DNA of 43,873 nucleotides from the NCBI GenBank assembly GCA_018650465.1, contig JABIFY010000041.1, positions 1-43,873 on the forward strand, in the 5' to 3' direction. The notes beneath the pieces are model-generated. The model had not been told where the DNA came from. It ran no database searches and was given only the letters and a program-made list of their open reading frames with translations. The DNA comes from Alphaproteobacteria bacterium (GTDB taxonomy: Bacteria > Pseudomonadota > Alphaproteobacteria > UBA2966). Shown in pieces: positions 16,693-26,293 of the stretch. Position numbers and translations under genes: made by a program. Position 1 is the stretch's first letter. Each line of letters begins with the position of its first letter.

Positions 16693-17483
16693 ACCACCTT
16701 GATGCCCTCGAGGCTGAAAGTATCTACATCTTGCGGGAAGCGAAAAACCGTTTTGAAAAGCTGGCCCTGCTGTGGTCGTTGGGCAAAGACAGTAATGTCA
16801 TGATCCGCCTGGCGCAAAAGGCTTTCCTGGGCCAACTCCCCTTCCCCGTCGCCCATCTGGATACGGGCAAGGAATTTCCCGAAACATATGCCTTTCGGGA
16901 ACAATATGCCAAGGAATGGCAGCTTGATCTTATTGACGATGATTGCCCGCCCATTGAAGACGTCGATATCGACCTGGAGCCGGCATCACGTTTTGCCGCC
17001 CGCAAGAGCCTTGGTCTGAAACAAGCCGTCAAGCGGTATGGTTTCCAGGCCCTGATCACCGGTATTCGTCGCGACGAACAGGCCACCCGCGCAAAAGAAC
17101 GGGTGTTCAGCCCGCGTGGTGAAGACGGTGCCTGGGATTTTCGCGATCAGCCACCGGAAATGTGGAATCACTACAACACTGATTTTCCGCCAGGCACGCA
17201 CATCCGGGTACATCCCCTGTTGCATTGGACCGAAGTTGACATCTGGCGCTACATCCAGCGCGAGGATATCCCGGTGGTGCCACTGTATTTTGCCAAAGAC
17301 GGCAAGCGGTTTAGGTCTCTCGGCGAAGAAGGCATTACCTTTCCCATCGACAGCACCGCCACAACCCTTGATGAAATTATCGAAGAACTGGAAGCGACGC
17401 GCGCGCCGGAACGGGCCGGGCGGGCCATGGACCACGAGGCAGAAGATGCCTTCGAGCGCCTGCGTGCGCACGGCTACCTGTAG
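16689..17483 (+). CDS. cysD: Sulfate adenylyltransferase small subunit
   Basis: This 264-residue ATP sulfurylase catalytic subunit makes APS from sulfate and ATP. The PP-loop-like SLGKDSNVM (about 31-39), [11 protein letters not shown] and [14 protein letters not shown] are family marks. The ATG at 16689 overlaps the cysH stop and opens with [12 protein letters not shown], the family's usual start; the frame open from 16638 is within cysH and was not used. It acts in complex with the CysN GTPase encoded next, 11 bp downstream. Confidence 0.93.
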   Translation: MNHLDALEAESIYILREAKNRFEKLALLWSLGKDSNVMIRLAQKAFLGQLPFPVAHLDTGKEFPETYAFREQYAKEWQLDLIDDDCPPIEDVDIDLEPASRFAARKSLGLKQAVKRYGFQALITGIRRDEQATRAKERVFSPRGEDGAWDFRDQPPEMWNHYNTDFPPGTHIRVHPLLHWTEVDIWRYIQREDIPVVPLYFAKDGKRFRSLGEEGITFPIDSTATTLDEIIEELEATRAPERAGRAMDHEAEDAFERLRAHGYL

Positions 17484-17494
17484 GAAATACGAAC

Positions 17495-19414
17495 ATGACA
17501 ACGAATAGCGAACCAATCGATCTGACACCCTTGCCTATTGTCATTGTCGGCCACGTCGATCACGGCAAATCAACCCTTGTTGGACGATTGTTGCACGACA
17601 CCAACAGTCTGCCCGAGGGCAAAGTTGAAGAGTTAAAGGCCCAGGCTGACCGACGCGGTGTGGCTTTTGAGTGGTCCTATGTCATGGATGCCCTGCAGGT
17701 CGAGCGCGACCAGGGCATCACCCTTGATACCACCCGCATCTGGTTCAAAACGCCAAACCGTCGCTATGTGATAATTGATGCGCCTGGCCACAAGGAATTC
17801 CTCAAGAACATGGTCACCGGTGCGGCCGCCGCCGACGCTGCCTTGTTGGTAATTGATGCAGAACAGGGCGTGTCGGAGCAAACCAGGCGGCATGCTTATT
17901 TGCTGCATTTGCTGGGTGTGCCTGAAGTTGCAGTTGTCATCAACAAAATGGATCTGGTGAACTATTCGCAGGAACGTTTTATGACTGTGGAAGCGCAAAT
18001 TCGTAAATATCTACGTGAACTTGGCATTGCTGCCAAAGCGATTATTCCGGTTTCCGCCCGTGATGGCATCAATATCAACAAGCGATCTGACGATCGGGGC
18101 AAATCTCGCATGGGGTGGTGGAAGGGTAATAATGTTGTTTCCGCCCTGGACAGCTTTACGGCTCAGAACGCCCCTACCGAACAGGGATTGCGTTTCCCTG
18201 TCCAGGATGTTTATCGCCAGGGCGATCAGCGTTATCTGGTGGGTCGCATTACCAGCGGCCTGATCCGGGTCGGCGATCAATTACAGTTTTCACCGGGCGG
18301 TCAAACGGCGAGGGTGCAGTCCATTATCGATCCGGGCCAGACGAACAACCCTTCTGCCAGTCTGAGCACGAGTTTGACCAGTGGGGCCGGACAATCCATC
18401 GCCCTGACCCTGGATGAAGAAATATTTGTTGAGCGTGGGCACATTGCCAGTCATCGAAATGCGACGCCTGTTGAAACCAACACCCTGAATGTGCGCTTGT
18501 TCTGGTTGGACAAAATACCCTTGAACAAGGGCGACCGACTGGTGTTGAAACTGGGTACCGCCGAACACACGGTGACCGTCGCGGATATCAGACGTGTTAT
18601 CGACGTGGAGACTTTGCAGCCCGATCCAGTCAACAACGAGATAAGCCACAATGCGGTTGCCGATGTGACCTTGCGTAGTCGTTCTCGCATGGCGCTGGAT
18701 GCCTTTGTTGATCATCGGGCCACCGGGCGCGGTGTATTGGTGCGGGACTATCGCGTTGTCGGTGGCTGTATCTTTGAAGGCGCGGTCGACCTTGCCGCGG
18801 CCCGCCACCTGACCGCCGTCGATCAAACCGTCACGCAAGTCGAGCGTCTGCAAGCCAATGGCCATGCCGGTGGCGTGCTGTGGCTGACCGGACTTTCTGG
18901 ATCGGGCAAATCAACCCTCGCCATGGCGTTGCAGCGCAAGTTATTTGAACGAGGTGACCAGGTTTATGTGCTGGACGGTGACAATGTCCGCCAGGGTCTG
19001 AATAATGACCTGGGTTTTGGCCCGGTCGACCGCACGGAAAATATCCGTCGCATCGCCGAAGTCGCGAACCTGTTTGCCGATGCCGGTTTTATTGTTGTCA
19101 CGGCCTTCATATCGCCCTACCGGGAAGACCGCGACAACGCCCGTGCCATCGTTGGCAACAAATTCCGCGAAGTCTTTGTCAAAGCCAGCCTCGCCGCCTG
19201 CGAAGGCCGCGACCCCAAGGGCCTGTATGTCAAAGCCAGGGCAGGTGAAATTCCGGAATTTACCGGCATCAGCGCCCCCTACGAAGAACCCTTGTCACCA
19301 GAATTAGTGGTCGATACAGAACATCAGTCTCTGGAGGCGGCCGTCGCAAAAGTTCTGGCAGATATTGACAGGTCCGCCATTCGTTCCGGCGATGAGAAAC
19401 GTAAAGCGGGTTGA
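17495..19414 (+). CDS. cysNC: Bifunctional sulfate adenylyltransferase GTPase subunit/APS kinase
   Basis: This 639-residue fusion joins an EF-Tu-like GTPase (G1 [23 protein letters not shown]) and its beta-barrels to a C-terminal APS kinase starting near residue 460. The kinase has Walker [10 protein letters not shown] (about 467-475), [15 protein letters not shown] and [11 protein letters not shown], so both halves look active. The GTPase drives APS synthesis with CysD; the kinase phosphorylates APS to PAPS. Because the operon reductase is of the APS type, the PAPS made is not needed for reduction and may feed sulfation. It is the last gene of the operon and ends 3 bp from a convergent small gene. 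Confidence 0.93.
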   Translation: MTTNSEPIDLTPLPIVIVGHVDHGKSTLVGRLLHDTNSLPEGKVEELKAQADRRGVAFEWSYVMDALQVERDQGITLDTTRIWFKTPNRRYVIIDAPGHKEFLKNMVTGAAAADAALLVIDAEQGVSEQTRRHAYLLHLLGVPEVAVVINKMDLVNYSQERFMTVEAQIRKYLRELGIAAKAIIPVSARDGININKRSDDRGKSRMGWWKGNNVVSALDSFTAQNAPTEQGLRFPVQDVYRQGDQRYLVGRITSGLIRVGDQLQFSPGGQTARVQSIIDPGQTNNPSASLSTSLTSGAGQSIALTLDEEIFVERGHIASHRNATPVETNTLNVRLFWLDKIPLNKGDRLVLKLGTAEHTVTVADIRRVIDVETLQPDPVNNEISHNAVADVTLRSRSRMALDAFVDHRATGRGVLVRDYRVVGGCIFEGAVDLAAARHLTAVDQTVTQVERLQANGHAGGVLWLTGLSGSGKSTLAMALQRKLFERGDQVYVLDGDNVRQGLNNDLGFGPVDRTENIRRIAEVANLFADAGFIVVTAFISPYREDRDNARAIVGNKFREVFVKASLAACEGRDPKGLYVKARAGEIPEFTGISAPYEEPLSPELVVDTEHQSLEAAVAKVLADIDRSAIRSGDEKRKAG

Positions 19415-19417
19415 GCC

Positions 19418-19639
19418 TTATAATTCGCCGCGGCTCATGGGGCCATGCAGCACCTGACTGAGCAGTGTGAATAAAGCCGCTGATCCAATGATGGTTCCCA
19501 GGAAAATGAACAGGGTCGGTTTGGACCAGGCACCCCATAAAACCGGGATCATGAAAATGGCCACTGCACCGGACAGCGTTTGCAGCGAGCGCAAAAGCCT
19601 GAGGATGGTCAGACGAAAAGTGGATGTGTTTGTCTTCAT
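19418..19639 (-). CDS. Small two-helix membrane protein downstream of the cyclase
   Basis: This 73-residue protein has two hydrophobic segments (about 22-36 and 42-60) with a basic N-terminus, so a small inner-membrane protein is likely. It begins 6 bp after the stop of the large cyclase gene and is probably co-translated with it. No family is recognised. The absence of a clear ribosome-binding site of its own and the convergent overlap-free end 3 bp from cysNC argue for a real but minor gene. A membrane anchor or modulator of the cyclase is a guess from position. Confidence 0.6.
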   Translation of the reverse strand: MKTNTSTFRLTILRLLRSLQTLSGAVAIFMIPVLWGAWSKPTLFIFLGTIIGSAALFTLLSQVLHGPMSRGEL

Positions 19640-19645
19640 GCGTTT

Positions 19646-22600
19646 CTATTGATGCTTTGAAGGAGCTGCCCTGGAAAGAGCTGCCTTTAACCCAGGAATA
19701 ATAGCAATAAACCCTTTTTCTTGCGCGTCGTCCAGCACCTGGCGAGCTTCCGATATGGTTTGATCATCCACCTGACCTCGACCCATGGACGCCATCACCC
19801 GAGCCCGACGAATGATGATATTCATCCAGGGTATGGGTTGAGGAGAGATATATTCTTCGGCAGCGTCCGCAATAGCCTCGGCCCCCTCCCAGTTTTCTGC
19901 AGCCAGCAAGGCATCCATGGCGTTGCGATAGAACCAGATATGGCTGTGCCCGACACAGCCTTGCTCCAGCACGGCCATGCCTTCACTGATAGCGAGGCGC
20001 CGTTCTTCTTCACTGTCCGTCGCCATGGCCAACGCCCCCATGGCCAGGGGGCCTGCAAACCGAATACCTGTTTCCCGACTGATCGCAACTGCCTTGCGGG
20101 CCATATCCACAGCCTTTGCGCGATTGCCTTCAACCAGTTCGATTTGTGTCAGGACGGCAAGATTGACAGGCTCAAACCGTCGGGCACCAATTTTGGCGGC
20201 TATGTCGAGAGCCAGCCCCAACTGTTTGCGGGCCTCTTGATATTCTCCCCTGTCGAACAGGATTTTTCCGCCGCTGCTGCCTCTGGCCACCATTTCTGCC
20301 CGAACATTGCCAGCCTTGACGGCCAGCTCGGCGGCCATCATGGCATTCTTCAAGGCCTCATCCAATTCCAGCAAATATAACTTGGAATGCCCATACATGG
20401 CTCTGTTCACCGGCTCGATCTGCGTCAAACCATGTTGTTCGACAACGGCCAGACAAGCCTGAAAACTGTCATGAGCCGTAATCAAATGCCCTCGCATGAA
20501 CCAGGCATCGCCAAGGCCACTGAGAGCCCTGGCTTCCATGGCCGGGGATGCGGCTTTGCGGGCAAATTGTTGCGCCTGTTCGTGTTCATGCAAGCAACCA
20601 TCAAGATTGCCCATAGGAAAATAAATATTGCCGCGCATATAGTGAATATGCGCCAAGGCTTCGTCATCATTAACCGTTGTCGCCGCAACTTCGGCTTTTT
20701 CCAGGGCCTCAAGGGCATCAGGATAGCGATCAAGAATACGTAAGCCCGCGATTAAATCCAGCAGCAACGGTAATTCCAGGGCGGTTCGCTTCGGCGATTG
20801 AGGCATGGATGCCGTCATCTCCAGACCGCGTTCCAGGTGCCCGACGGCTTCTGCATTGGCCCAGCGTTCGCCAGCCCGGTTCGCTGCTTCTTTCCACAAG
20901 GGCACAGCCTGTTCCGGCGCTTGTGCCTCGGAATAATGATGCGCCAGAATTTCAGCAGGCACTTGATCGTGGCCAACCTGGTCATGCCCGTCTCGACGCG
21001 CAGCCAGGGCCTTGGCGACATCAAGGTGATAACGCTGCCGGGTAGCCTTCAGTAAAGATTCGTAAGCCGTGTCCTGAACCAGTGCATGTTTAAACTGAAA
21101 AGTTGCGGACGGCGGCAAGCTTTGGCGCACAATCAAATCCGCTTCGATAAGCTGCTCCACCGCCGCTCTGAGGCTTTCCAGATCAAGTTGGCAAACCTCG
21201 GCCAGAATGTCTTCATCAAATTGCCGCCCGATGACGGCCGCGATCTGGGCCACTTCCTTGACCGGGGCCATGCGATCCAGCCGAGCCATCAGGCTGTCAT
21301 GCAAGGATCCCGGAATTTCGATTCCCTGCATCTTCCCCGCCAGCCGGTAATTGCCTTCAAACAATTCAAGGGAGCCTGATTCGAGAACAGTTTTTGTCAG
21401 CTCTTCGGCAAACAACGGCACCCCGTCTGTACGTTCTATGATCTGGTTCAGCACATTGTCTGGCAATCCAGCTCCGGCGATACCCCGGATCAGAGCTTCA
21501 CTGTCGCTGCGGCTGAGGCGGTTCAGGGTAAAGGTTGTGACATGTGGGTGGCCAAGCCATGGGGCTTGATATTCCGGTCGCGTACTGAGGACCAATAACA
21601 ACGCGAGATCCCGCAGCCGTTCGATCAGCAAACTGCAAAATTCCTGGGTGGAAGGGTCGATCCAGTGGATATCTTCGCCGATCATGATCAGGGGGCGTTG
21701 ACGGGTTTGGGCCTCCAGCAGAGACAGCAGGGCATCCCAGACCAGACGGCGTTGTTGTTCCGGTGTGCCACCCAAATGTTCTTCCGGCAAGGTTGCCCCT
21801 TCGATCATCACGGAGGCCACAAAAGGCACGATGTCGTCGGTTTCCAACCCGCACGCACTGACGAAATCGTCCAGCTTTTGCAGTCTGAGGGCGGCTGGGT
21901 CTTGTCGCTCAATATTCATCACACGTTCAAGACAGCCGATAATCGGATAAAGCGCTGTGTTGCTGTGAAAAGGCGAACAGGACAAGGTTATCGTGCCGTG
22001 ATCTTCATTTTCAATGCGTCTGCAGAAAGCTTCTACGATGCGGGATTTGCCGACCCCGGCCTCGCCTGACAGCATCACCACCTGACCTTCGCCCGATTTA
22101 CATTGTCGCCAGCGGCCCAATAACAGTGAAATTTCTTCTTCCCGACCGACCAACGGACTAAGGCCTGCTTCGGTTGTCGCTTCAAAACGGCTTGTGGTTT
22201 GGCTTGTGCCCGTTACCCGCCAGGCATTTTCCGGATCCTTAATGCCTTTCAGTTGATGTGGACCCAAATCTTCGTAATCAAAAAAGCCACCGGTCAAACG
22301 ATGCGTCCGGTCACTTATAACAACCGTGTCATATTCTGCCAGGCTTTGAAGGCGCGCGGCCAGATTGGGCGTTACCCCAAGAACAACGCGTTCTTCAGAC
22401 GCCCCTTCACCAATGATATCACCTGCAACGACCACACCGGTGGCAACCCCGATGCGTACATGCAGGGCCAGGTCAGGGCGGACATCCAGATGATTTACTT
22501 TTGCAATGATATCCAGGCCGGCATGAACCGCCCGTTCAGGGTCATCTTCATGCGCCTGGGGATAACCAAAATATACCAGGATGCCATCCCCCATATAGCG

Positions 22601-23038
22601 GGCAATATAACCACCCCATTTTTCGATTTGTGCCGCAGCAGCAGACTGATAGGCAGCAATAACGTCACGCAAATCTTCCGGGTCCAGTTGGCCGGATAAC
22701 TCTGTTGAATCCGCCAGGTCACAAAACATAACCGTCAGGTGACGTCGTTCGGCAGCCCCTTCCCTGGCGAGCGCTGCTTCCCTGGCAGGTGCTCCGTCCC
22801 TAACCGCTGGCTGATTTTTTTCAGAGACCGGGGTGGTGACTGCCGACGGTTGGTCGGTGTTACGCGCATCAAAGCCGCAATTACCGCAGAAATTATTACC
22901 CGCTGGTATTTCACTGCCACATGAAGGGCAGGTGTCGGGCAGTTGCGTGCCACAGCCCCCGCAAAACTTGTTTGTCAGTGGATTTTCCGCCGCGCAAATG
23001 TGGCAGCTGGATACGCCCAGAACCGAACTGTTACTCAC
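19646..23038 (-). CDS. Zinc-ribbon/class III cyclase/AAA ATPase/TPR signalling protein
   Basis: This 1130-residue soluble protein has, in order: two zinc ribbons (Cys12/15/26/29 and Cys37/40/51/54), an Ala/Arg/Glu-rich linker (about 78-98), a class III nucleotide cyclase domain with metal-binding Asp107 (MFCDLADST) and Asp151 (YMGDGILVYFG) and a TPNLAARLQ motif, an AAA-type ATPase with Walker A GEAGVGKS, and C-terminal TPR-like helices to the end. The position normally holding a purine-recognition Lys is Arg147 (IARYMGDG). Such proteins make cAMP or cGMP under control of the ATPase/TPR part. The start is GTG at 23038, after GGTGGGGG. The gene lies 22 bp behind the protease gene and could share its transcript. 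Confidence 0.9.
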   Translation of the reverse strand: MSNSSVLGVSSCHICAAENPLTNKFCGGCGTQLPDTCPSCGSEIPAGNNFCGNCGFDARNTDQPSAVTTPVSEKNQPAVRDGAPAREAALAREGAAERRHLTVMFCDLADSTELSGQLDPEDLRDVIAAYQSAAAAQIEKWGGYIARYMGDGILVYFGYPQAHEDDPERAVHAGLDIIAKVNHLDVRPDLALHVRIGVATGVVVAGDIIGEGASEERVVLGVTPNLAARLQSLAEYDTVVISDRTHRLTGGFFDYEDLGPHQLKGIKDPENAWRVTGTSQTTSRFEATTEAGLSPLVGREEEISLLLGRWRQCKSGEGQVVMLSGEAGVGKSRIVEAFCRRIENEDHGTITLSCSPFHSNTALYPIIGCLERVMNIERQDPAALRLQKLDDFVSACGLETDDIVPFVASVMIEGATLPEEHLGGTPEQQRRLVWDALLSLLEAQTRQRPLIMIGEDIHWIDPSTQEFCSLLIERLRDLALLLVLSTRPEYQAPWLGHPHVTTFTLNRLSRSDSEALIRGIAGAGLPDNVLNQIIERTDGVPLFAEELTKTVLESGSLELFEGNYRLAGKMQGIEIPGSLHDSLMARLDRMAPVKEVAQIAAVIGRQFDEDILAEVCQLDLESLRAAVEQLIEADLIVRQSLPPSATFQFKHALVQDTAYESLLKATRQRYHLDVAKALAARRDGHDQVGHDQVPAEILAHHYSEAQAPEQAVPLWKEAANRAGERWANAEAVGHLERGLEMTASMPQSPKRTALELPLLLDLIAGLRILDRYPDALEALEKAEVAATTVNDDEALAHIHYMRGNIYFPMGNLDGCLHEHEQAQQFARKAASPAMEARALSGLGDAWFMRGHLITAHDSFQACLAVVEQHGLTQIEPVNRAMYGHSKLYLLELDEALKNAMMAAELAVKAGNVRAEMVARGSSGGKILFDRGEYQEARKQLGLALDIAAKIGARRFEPVNLAVLTQIELVEGNRAKAVDMARKAVAISRETGIRFAGPLAMGALAMATDSEEERRLAISEGMAVLEQGCVGHSHIWFYRNAMDALLAAENWEGAEAIADAAEEYISPQPIPWMNIIIRRARVMASMGRGQVDDQTISEARQVLDDAQEKGFIAIIPGLKAALSRAAPSKHQ

Positions 23039-23060
23039 GCCCCCACCTTATCAATGCTTT

Positions 23061-24398
23061 TCAGTCTGTCGTGCAAGACGGCTGTGCCTTGACGAGACCC
23101 CAGCCAAAAACTTTGTCCCGTCCCCGTTTGCCCAGATCAACGGTTTCACGGCGCAGACTGCGGCGCAGGATTTCCGGGTCTGCCCGCTGGCCTTGTGCAA
23201 CGCGCAAGCCAGCCAGCACGGAAATGAACGGCGCCGCATAAGACGTGCCATCGCCCAATTGTCCTTTTGGCCCCACAGGCACCCAGACGCCTTCGCCGGG
23301 GGCTGCGAAATCGACATAGCGTCCTTGATTGGCATTAGCAAAAATTCTGTTTCGACGCCCGACAGCCGTGACAGCAACCACATCGCGGTACGCCGCCGGA
23401 TAGGCTGGCTTGTTCTTTGCTCCCCAGTTTCCAACGGAAGCAATCAAAACCATGCCTGACTTGCGCGCCTTCTTCAGGGCCCTGGCGACGGTTTTATTGT
23501 CCGCACCGGCGATACTGAAATTTACCACTTTCACATTGTTACTGATCAGCCAGTCCAGGGCCTTGAGCAAGCCGCCACTGTTGCCAACGGTTTTGTCCTG
23601 ACGGTCGACTTCAAACATGCTGGCGGCAAACAACTGGGCTCCTGGTAACAAACCGGACCAGCCATTGCGCATGGGCTTACCGATCAGCAAGGTGGCGATC
23701 GACGTCCCGTGTCCATCCTGGGAGGGATTGCGTGTCTTGTCGTGGAACGACCGGTAAACAATGTTTTGCCCCCTGAGGGCCGGATTTCGAACATCAACGG
23801 CACCATCAATCATGCCAATGCGTACACCCTTGCCACAATTCGCCGGAACTTTGGACCAGCCAGCAACCTGGCGTGGAAATCGCAAACGGGTATTGGTGGC
23901 CGATAGATCGTATCGATGGTTCGCATCGATAATCCCCGAAGGATACCGAGCATTTAAATTGCCAATCATTTTCTTGACTGAACTGCCTTTTGGCAACCGC
24001 AGGCGCATCACTTCCAGATTGAGTTTCGGGATCGTGATTTTCTCGATTAATTTCAGTTTCAGGGTTACCATATTTGCCTGGAACTTGCGCGGCATTTGGG
24101 CCACCAGAATTTCACCGGGCTCGAAGTCATCCTCAGGCGCTGGCCGTCCCTCACGCCCTCGCAGGTTATGACGACCCGTTGCCCTGCCTGTGACTCCGTT
24201 CGCCCCACTCTTGCCGGAGACCGAACGTTCTGTCTTCTTGCCCCTGTCATAGGACCGGACTTTAACTTCCGCTATTGCCGATGCCGTGAACAGCACACCC
24301 ATGCCCGCGATCAGCACAACAGAAAAGGCAAGCCGAAGCCGTCGTGAACTGTCTTTCACGAGATCAAAGGTGCAATAACTTCTTGCTTCGGGCATCAA
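23061..24398 (-). CDS. Subtilisin-like serine protease (S8), exported
   Basis: This 445-residue protease has the complete S8 triad: Asp198 (GMIDGAVD), His230 (DGHGTS) and Ser386 (GTSYAAP), with oxyanion Asn324 (SVGNWG). Residues about 21-43 are a hydrophobic signal sequence, so it acts outside the cytoplasm. Residues 45-180 form a basic linker plus a segment reminiscent of S8 propeptides or inhibitor domains (MVTLKLKLIEKITIPKLNLE and on). The target is unknown. It is followed within 22 bp by the cyclase gene. Confidence 0.9.
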   Translation of the reverse strand: MMPEARSYCTFDLVKDSSRRLRLAFSVVLIAGMGVLFTASAIAEVKVRSYDRGKKTERSVSGKSGANGVTGRATGRHNLRGREGRPAPEDDFEPGEILVAQMPRKFQANMVTLKLKLIEKITIPKLNLEVMRLRLPKGSSVKKMIGNLNARYPSGIIDANHRYDLSATNTRLRFPRQVAGWSKVPANCGKGVRIGMIDGAVDVRNPALRGQNIVYRSFHDKTRNPSQDGHGTSIATLLIGKPMRNGWSGLLPGAQLFAASMFEVDRQDKTVGNSGGLLKALDWLISNNVKVVNFSIAGADNKTVARALKKARKSGMVLIASVGNWGAKNKPAYPAAYRDVVAVTAVGRRNRIFANANQGRYVDFAAPGEGVWVPVGPKGQLGDGTSYAAPFISVLAGLRVAQGQRADPEILRRSLRRETVDLGKRGRDKVFGWGLVKAQPSCTTD

Positions 24399-24491
24399 AT
24401 ATCGGTCTTAAACCGGCATAGGGGAGGTTATATCGCGGAATATAGGGCAAAGTGGCCGATATAGCGAAAGTTATTATCGGACACCCGCAAA

Positions 24492-26171
24492 TTATCCGGA
24501 ATTGTCTACGCCCGTGGTTTCTGGCCCGGAAACCGGCAAAAGAACTCTGAATTCAGCGCCTTCACCTTGTTTACTGCTTATGGAAATATTGCCACCTAAT
24601 TGTTCGACAAAGTCCCTGCAAACCTGCAGTCCAAGTCCTGTCCCGGTTTCACCATCAGTCCCGGACAAGGATTTCACCCTTTCCAGAGTAAAGGCCTTCT
24701 CCACCTCTTCCGGCGGCATCCCGATACCGGTGTCTGATACGCCCATAACCGCCTGTGGACCATCAATGGCCGTCATGATGGTAATGGAGCCACCTTCGGG
24801 CGTGAATTTCACGGCGTTACTCATCAGGTTTCGAAATACCGCCGCAATCATGTCCCGATCGGTCGTCATTGCCACAGGCTGGATTTGATCAATGATCAAA
24901 ATGTTCTTTTGGGCTGCTGAAGCAGTGAACAAATCCCGGACTTCGCCTGCAACCTCATGCAGTTGAACCAGTGTCAGATCAACGACAGCACCGTCCATTT
25001 GCGTACGTGACCATTCCAGCAAGTTGGCCAGCAACAGATGCAAGCCGGTCGCCGACTCATTTATCGCATCTGCCGATTCGATGATCTTTTCCGGTGCCAT
25101 TTTTCCCGCTTGCATTTTCAGCAAGCTGGAAAAACCAATTATGGCGTTAAAGGGGCTTAACAGATCATGGGCCAGTATCGAGAACAAGCGATCCTTTTCC
25201 TGATTCATTTTGACCGACTCACTGCGTGCCCGATCCAGATCGACGCTTAGCTTTTCCAGATAATTTTTTTGTAGTTCCAGCTCGTTTTCACGGCGTTTCA
25301 GTTTTTCAATCTGTTGGTTTAGTTGATCCTGCGCCCGACGCAAATCATCTTCTGTATCTTTCAGGGAAGACACATCAGTGAACGTTGAGATCGAGCCGTA
25401 ACCCGGCACGAAGCGTCGACGGACATAGAGGGTTATGCCTGCGCGCGTCGTGTGCAGATCATCAATATTTTCCTTAAAAAAGGACCGTTTGGCGATCATA
25501 TATTTCATGGCAAGTTCAACAGGGTCGCCTGGACCAAACTCACCATGCTCGGCACTATAAATCAGAAACTCCATGACCGGGATGCCGGGCTTACCCATCT
25601 TTTCAGGATAACCCCAAAGTTCCAGAAAACGGTTGTTACATAATTCCAGCTTCAGGTCCTCATCTTCTCCCCAAATGGCGACGCCCTGGTCCACAGCGTC
25701 CAACGTCGATTGCAGCTGTCCGGATTTCCGGATGAGTGCCTCTTCCACATTTCTGACCGTTGTAATATCTGAATAAGTGGCGACCTTGCCAAGTCCGGTT
25801 ACAGAGAACCGCCGGATCAGAATTTCCCGTCCATTGTAGTGAGAGTATTGCTCACTGCTAGCGGCATCAACGGAGTTAGAAATAAGGGATAATCTGCGAT
25901 CAACTTCTTTTTCACGGGCTGCATCATCATACCCGGATGCAGAGGGGCTATGATCAAGGTGATATCGCAAAAGGGCCTGAGAGCTTATGCCGGGGGCGGC
26001 GACTTCATCAGGATAACCCCATAATTCACGAAACAGTTGATTGCACAAAACCATTTTGTTGTCGTCATTCCAGACAACAAACCCCTGGTCAATCGACTCA
26101 ACGACGTTTTCCAGCAATGCCAGTTTTTCGGCATCAACCAAGTCAGACAACTGATCACCAATGGAAGTCAT
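24492..26171 (-). CDS. Double-PAS cytoplasmic histidine kinase
   Basis: This 559-residue kinase has no membrane helices. Two related PAS domains of the PAS-7 type occupy about 15-130 and 145-265; each contains an NxxFLELWGYPEK-like segment, seen as NQLFRELWGYPDE and NNRFLELWGYPEK. A coiled coil (about 270-320) leads to the H-box LAHDLLSPFN with His335, N-box LMSNAVKF, G1 DTGIG near 480 and G2 GTGLGL near 511. It is likely a soluble redox or small-molecule sensor. No response regulator is adjacent. The ribosome-binding site is poor. Confidence 0.9.
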   Translation of the reverse strand: MTSIGDQLSDLVDAEKLALLENVVESIDQGFVVWNDDNKMVLCNQLFRELWGYPDEVAAPGISSQALLRYHLDHSPSASGYDDAAREKEVDRRLSLISNSVDAASSEQYSHYNGREILIRRFSVTGLGKVATYSDITTVRNVEEALIRKSGQLQSTLDAVDQGVAIWGEDEDLKLELCNNRFLELWGYPEKMGKPGIPVMEFLIYSAEHGEFGPGDPVELAMKYMIAKRSFFKENIDDLHTTRAGITLYVRRRFVPGYGSISTFTDVSSLKDTEDDLRRAQDQLNQQIEKLKRRENELELQKNYLEKLSVDLDRARSESVKMNQEKDRLFSILAHDLLSPFNAIIGFSSLLKMQAGKMAPEKIIESADAINESATGLHLLLANLLEWSRTQMDGAVVDLTLVQLHEVAGEVRDLFTASAAQKNILIIDQIQPVAMTTDRDMIAAVFRNLMSNAVKFTPEGGSITIMTAIDGPQAVMGVSDTGIGMPPEEVEKAFTLERVKSLSGTDGETGTGLGLQVCRDFVEQLGGNISISSKQGEGAEFRVLLPVSGPETTGVDNSG

Positions 26172-26293
26172 GTACGGTACTGTATACTTTGAATAATCCG
26201 GAACTATATTTTAAACTAGTTTTCCGAACCAACAAAGCAAAGAAATATTTTCGGACACAGCACTCGAATATTTACAAATGACTTTCCCTACCT

